Shown here: in pieces, positions 61,081 to 64,000 of the stretch
Position numbering within the stretch: the stretch's first letter is position 1
Layout of the letters: every line of letters starts with the position of its first letter
Source of the DNA: E44-bin32 sp049644665
GTDB taxonomy: Bacteria > Chloroflexota > Anaerolineae > Anaerolineales > E44-bin32
DNA length: 64,000 bases
NCBI GenBank assembly: GCA_049644665.1
Contig: JBARSI010000155.1
Location: 29,402-93,401, forward strand
Direction: 5' to 3'
Program-made: the position numbers and the translations under genes
The notes under the pieces: generated by a model
Seen by the model: the letters and a program-made list of their open reading frames with translations, nothing else
Told to the model about the DNA's origin: nothing
Database searches by the model: none

Positions 61081-61431
61081 CTAATGTTTGGCTGCCGTTT
61101 TAACAACTTCGCTGAAAGCTTTTGGATCCCGAACTGCGAGATCGGCGAGGATCTTCCGGTTCAAGCCAATTCCCGATTGCTTCAAATCGTAGATTAAACG
61201 GCTATAAGTGGTTCCGTTGAGACGCGCGGCGGCGTTGATACGGGCAATCCAAAGACGACGCAGATCGCGTTTGCGAGTGCGACGATCTCGATAGGCGTAC
61301 CAAAGGCTCTTCAGCATCGCCTCGTTGGCGCGGCGGTATAAACTGCTGCGAGAGCCGTACATTCCTTTTGTAAGTTTTAATACTTTTTTGTGGCGACGGC
61401 GTGTGATGGTACCGCCCTTAACTCGTGGCAC
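61081..61431 (-). CDS. rplT: Ribosomal protein L20
   Basis: 116 residues. MPRVKGGTITRRRHKKVLKL and the SLWYAYRDRRTRKRDLRRLWI and INAAARLNG blocks are L20. Part of the 50S subunit, needed early in assembly. Last gene of the infC operon; in many bacteria L20 represses its own operon. Confidence 0.95.
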   Translation of the reverse strand: MPRVKGGTITRRRHKKVLKLTKGMYGSRSSLYRRANEAMLKSLWYAYRDRRTRKRDLRRLWIARINAAARLNGTTYSRLIYDLKQSGIGLNRKILADLAVRDPKAFSEVVKTAAKH

Positions 61432-61514
61432 GTTTCACTCTCCTGTGGACCCCTGAGCGCCGATGTCTCTAAGACAACTGTTGTGTGCACTCAACAGCCA
61501 CAACTATGGGTAGG

Positions 61515-61790
61515 CTACTTGGAAGAGCCCCCCGTGCGGGCATTCGGGTTGGCTTTATATTTCTTCAGGTAGGGAGCTAAGCGGTTAACGCGCTTGGCGA
61601 TGCCCTTTGCTTCTACGGGAAGCATTTTGGTGAACATCCGCTTGGAACGGGCGGATTTTTTTCTGCGCAGGTGACTCTTGTTACCCTTAGTGCGCACCAG
61701 CTTTCCAGATCCCGTTAAGCGAAAGCGCTTGGCGGTTGCCTTATGCGTCTTGAGCTTATATTTTCCCTTATTCTTGGCTTTACTAGCCAC
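61515..61790 (-). CDS. rpmI: Ribosomal protein L35, extended
   Basis: 91 residues, against about 65 in most bacteria. The core (KLKTHKATAKRFRLTGSGK, HLRRKKSARSKR) is intact, with about 10 extra residues before it and an extra C-terminal end (KKYKANPNARTGGSSK). Between infC and rplT as usual. Confidence 0.9.
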   Translation of the reverse strand: MASKAKNKGKYKLKTHKATAKRFRLTGSGKLVRTKGNKSHLRRKKSARSKRMFTKMLPVEAKGIAKRVNRLAPYLKKYKANPNARTGGSSK

Positions 61791-61913
61791 AATACTGCTC
61801 CTATATTAATGACAATTTATTTCTTGTCCGACTAGCCCGTGAGGTGCAAACCCCGCGGACGATACCGCTGCCCACGGGGACATCGACACGAACTTGTTTA
61901 CCTAAATTGGTTT

Positions 61914-62432
61914 TTACTTCGGTTTACCCGGCGCCAGTGTCATCAGCATCGTGCGCCCTTCCATCGTCGGGGATTGCTCAACCGTACCGACGTCGGAGAG
62001 TTCATCCGCTATGCTCTGTAAATCCTCGAGGGCGATCTCCGGAAATGTGATCTCGCGCCCACGAAAGCGAATGCGCACTCGGACTTTCTTTCCTTCGGTC
62101 AGCCAACGCCTTGCATCTCGAACTTTAAACGACCGATGATGCTCGGAGGTTTTTGGGCGAAGCCGCACTTCCTTGATCTCAACTTTGGTTTGCGCCTTTC
62201 TTGACTCACGGTCCTTCTTCGATTTCTCGTAGAGGAATTTACCGAAGTCGAGCACCCGACATACGGGCGGGTCGGCATTGGGGGCAATTTCGACCAAGTC
62301 GAGATCTGCGGTTCTGGCGAGTTCAAATGCCTCCTCAATCGGTACCACGCCGATGTTAATACCGTCGGCGCCGATGAGACGCACTTTTTTAGCCCGAATT
62401 TGATTGTTTATTCTAAATTCTGATGCGCTGAT
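61914..62432 (-). CDS. infC: Translation initiation factor IF-3, ATC start
   Basis: 172 residues from ATC 62432. GGAGGAG (62445-62439) lies six bases before ATC. An in-frame GTG at 62456 lies upstream of that ribosome site and so would not use it. With ATC the protein starts MSASEFRINNQIRAKKVRLI, the normal IF-3 N-terminus. IF-3 rejects bad start codons, and infC of many bacteria uses AUU/AUC/AUA as autocontrol. Motifs DLDLVEIAPNADPPVCR and KVRVRIRFRGREI confirm IF-3. First gene of the operon. Confidence 0.88.
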   Translation of the reverse strand: MSASEFRINNQIRAKKVRLIGADGINIGVVPIEEAFELARTADLDLVEIAPNADPPVCRVLDFGKFLYEKSKKDRESRKAQTKVEIKEVRLRPKTSEHHRSFKVRDARRWLTEGKKVRVRIRFRGREITFPEIALEDLQSIADELSDVGTVEQSPTMEGRTMLMTLAPGKPK

Positions 62433-62607
62433 CTTGTGCTCCTCCGAGAAAAACACATAAGCCGCCCAGTACTCACTAGAGCGGTCTCAAGGCCGCCGGA
62501 TGATACCATGATAGAAGGCGGTTCGTCAACAGATAGGGCATGGATGATCGTCGTAATACAATCGGTTATAACGGTCTTCAACACGTTCTTCATTATATAA
62601 ACAGACG

Positions 62608-62652
62608 CAACCGTTGGCCTATCAGGATACTCTCAGTTTAGGCCAACGGTTG
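62608..62652 (-). terminator. 14-base stem-loop between DUF5667 gene and infC
   Basis: CAACCGTTGGCCTA (62608-62621) pairs perfectly with TAGGCCAACGGTTG (62639-62652), loop 17. It lies 47 bases past the DUF5667 stop and 176 before the infC ATC. Minus-strand sequence after it (CGTCTGTTTATATAATG) is only mildly T-rich; the TATAAT there may be the infC -10. Confidence 0.55.
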
Positions 62653-62698
62653 TTTATTAGTTATGCGCTAGTTGCGCAGGAATTGCTTAATATTAACC

Positions 62699-63613
62699 CT
62701 AAGGAGTAACGGGGTCCGGATCGCCAGTAGGACCCATTTGGCCTTGGCCTCCGCTCTTTTTCCCTTGACCTTGAGACTCGCCGTTGTTTTCGTACGGCGG
62801 GATCATGTCAGGGAATTCAGGCGCATCCGGGGACCGGTTTGTGCCCTGGTGAAGCCGGAAAGTTATTGGGTCCTCAAGGGCGCCTTCGGCGGCGACACGG
62901 GCGCTGTTCATAGCCTGTATTGCCAGCTGCAGGGCGTCTTCGGGCTGATTGGCGGAACCCTCTCCAAGCTTCTCTAGAACTTTGAGTTGTTCTTGGCTGC
63001 GTGTCTGAATTTGCTCCATGAGTTTAAGTAATGCGGCATCGTCCAGTTGGGCGCATTCCTGCAGCGCCAAACGGAGGTGCTCCTGGAGTTGGATCGCCAC
63101 AGCGTCGGGTACAGGAAGACCCTGTTGGATCATGGCCGCAATTTCTTCCATGCGTTCATCGGAAAATTGCAGCAGCAAGTTAACCTCAGCTTCGGGGTCG
63201 TAAGTTAATGCCAGGCGGATGTCCTCTACAAGCGTCTTGATAGGATATAACGCTTCAGAAGGCAGGCTGTCTTGTGCGGCAAATGCAGTTGCGGTTGTGC
63301 CGCCGAACGCGATTGCGAGCACGATCAAGATACGGGCAAATGTGAACATGGGTGAACGCTCCTTTTTGAAGATGTTTTTCCACCCTTTATGACGTTTAAA
63401 GACGGGTAGAGATACGGGCAGTGTCTCTTTTGCCTGTTTCAGAAACGCCTGGCGCAATTGCTGAGAGCGTACGAGATCCGGGGCGGGGACGTCTTCCAAC
63501 GATTTTAAAACATCCACCGTCTCTAAGAGAGATTGCAAATCAGGATCTTTGATTGGCTTACCGGCGCGGTAGCTGGACGCTGCTTGATCTAATCGGTCCT
63601 CAATCTTGCTCAT
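62699..63613 (-). CDS. DUF5667-domain membrane protein (sigma-linked)
   Basis: 304 residues. A cytoplasmic N-terminus (about 1-85), one membrane helix (about 88-112, FARILIVLAIAFGGTTATAFAA) and an outside helical DUF5667 domain (YPIKTLVEDIRLALTYDPEAEV ... RMEEIAAM), then a Gly/Gln/Pro-rich tail (GQGKKSGGQGQMGPTGDP). Overlaps the ECF sigma gene by four bases, so it is probably an anti-sigma factor. Confidence 0.82.
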   Translation of the reverse strand: MSKIEDRLDQAASSYRAGKPIKDPDLQSLLETVDVLKSLEDVPAPDLVRSQQLRQAFLKQAKETLPVSLPVFKRHKGWKNIFKKERSPMFTFARILIVLAIAFGGTTATAFAAQDSLPSEALYPIKTLVEDIRLALTYDPEAEVNLLLQFSDERMEEIAAMIQQGLPVPDAVAIQLQEHLRLALQECAQLDDAALLKLMEQIQTRSQEQLKVLEKLGEGSANQPEDALQLAIQAMNSARVAAEGALEDPITFRLHQGTNRSPDAPEFPDMIPPYENNGESQGQGKKSGGQGQMGPTGDPDPVTP

Positions 63614-64000
63614 GGTGAGCCCTCCGTAAAAGCAAAATCATTTTCTAGGATTCTGCGCATAGACTTTAACCCTCGGTGTTGTAGCGATTTCACCGCCCCC
63701 ACCGGTTTCTCAATCACTGCGGCAATCTCTTCATTGTTTAATCCCTGGAAGAATTTCAACATAATCACTTGACGCTGCTCGTGAGTCAATCGCCACAGCA
63801 CCTCGCGAGCCTGCGCCTGTGCGAGGCTGTGCTCGACAACATCGTCGGGGTTGTCAGCTGAAGGTGAGCGCTGCATATCCATATCCGGGTTTTCTATTCG
63901 TTCGACTCGACTGCGGTGGTGGTCTACCGCAAGGTTGTGGATGATCCGGTAAAGATAAGCTCTAAGGTGATCTTTAGGACCTCCACCGGCACCCAGGGAG
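63610..64000 (-). CDS. ECF sigma-70 factor, N-terminus beyond right edge
   Basis: 130 visible codons open to the window edge. Region 2 end RAYLYRIIHNLAVDHHRSR, then region 4 with LTHEQRQVIMLKFFQGLNNEEIAAVIEKPVGAVKSL in pieces, the sigma-70 region-4 helix-turn-helix. The first part (region 2 start) lies past 64000. A start at 63882 would remove region 2. Paired with the DUF5667 gene. Confidence 0.88.
   Translation of the reverse strand, partial: SLGAGGGPKDHLRAYLYRIIHNLAVDHHRSRVERIENPDMDMQRSPSADNPDDVVEHSLAQAQAREVLWRLTHEQRQVIMLKFFQGLNNEEIAAVIEKPVGAVKSLQHRGLKSMRRILENDFAFTEGSP

Noticed and set aside
62408..62593. 61-residue open frame as an infC leader peptide
   Set aside because: Its start overlaps a TATAAT-like -10, has no ribosome site and it overlaps infC out of frame; no attenuator-type codon run.

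Overview
The window is a gene-dense bacterial chromosome segment of moderately high GC. There is no sign of phage, insertion sequences, CRISPR, rRNA or a convincing tRNA. Gene content and family flavour suggest a Chloroflexota (Anaerolineae-like) genome: DUF5667 behind an ECF sigma factor, a ycf45-like R3H ATPase next to tmk, type-2 ferredoxin-NADP reductase, F420-type LLM oxidoreductase, paired half-permeases, lipoprotein LysM/M23 peptidases and many ATGA/GTGA operon overlaps. This assignment is inference; no rRNA is present to confirm it.

Region by region. 1-5 kb (mostly minus): the N-terminal part of a secreted PKD-like protein cut by the left edge, two half-size ArsP-type permeases behind a Fur-like box, a class V aminotransferase and a LysM/M23 lipoprotein. 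5-17 kb (plus): a second M23 lipoprotein, then a large metal region. Its first feo operon holds a DtxR-FeoA regulator, FeoA, FeoB GTPase, FeoB membrane part, a FeoC-like protein and exonuclease III. A TrmB regulator plus ZIP transporter follow. The second feo operon holds a membrane-anchored DtxR-FeoA-FeoA protein and another two-piece FeoB, followed by a third DtxR-FeoA regulator. 17-30 kb: an MrfA-like helicase carrying an HNH motif, an AsnC-type domain with a FocA-family channel, EamA transporter, lipA, an MBL hydrolase, a thioesterase, an LLM oxidoreductase overlapping a dipeptidase that starts with CTG, a ferredoxin-NADP reductase, rhomboid, gmk and an FmdB zinc ribbon. 30-36 kb (minus): SGNH hydrolase and a tight operon pdxS-PNPOx-pdxT-GNAT-R3H ATPase-tmk. 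36-46 kb (plus): a GntR regulator behind a strong promoter with an ACAAT repeat ladder, stomatin-like protein, DUF4177, two parS-like palindromes, a YhfC protease, an ABC exporter, a zinc-ribbon methyltransferase, LiaF-like membrane proteins, a molybdopterin enzyme and pcm. 46-64 kb (mostly minus): dnaN with its own terminator, two GAF histidine kinases, MFS transporter, MBL hydrolase, nth, galE, a UvrD-type helicase, DUF711, an rRNA/tRNA methyltransferase, the infC-rpmI-rplT operon, and a DUF5667 protein behind an ECF sigma factor cut by the right edge.

The most notable points are: two FeoB transporters, each split into two genes but at different places; a DtxR-type regulator tethered to the membrane and fused to two FeoA modules; an exact 16-base parS palindrome with a near-perfect second copy 25 bases away, which with dnaN 8 kb off suggests an origin-proximal position; and non-standard start codons (CTG for the dipeptidase, ATC for IF-3) that change the gene models.
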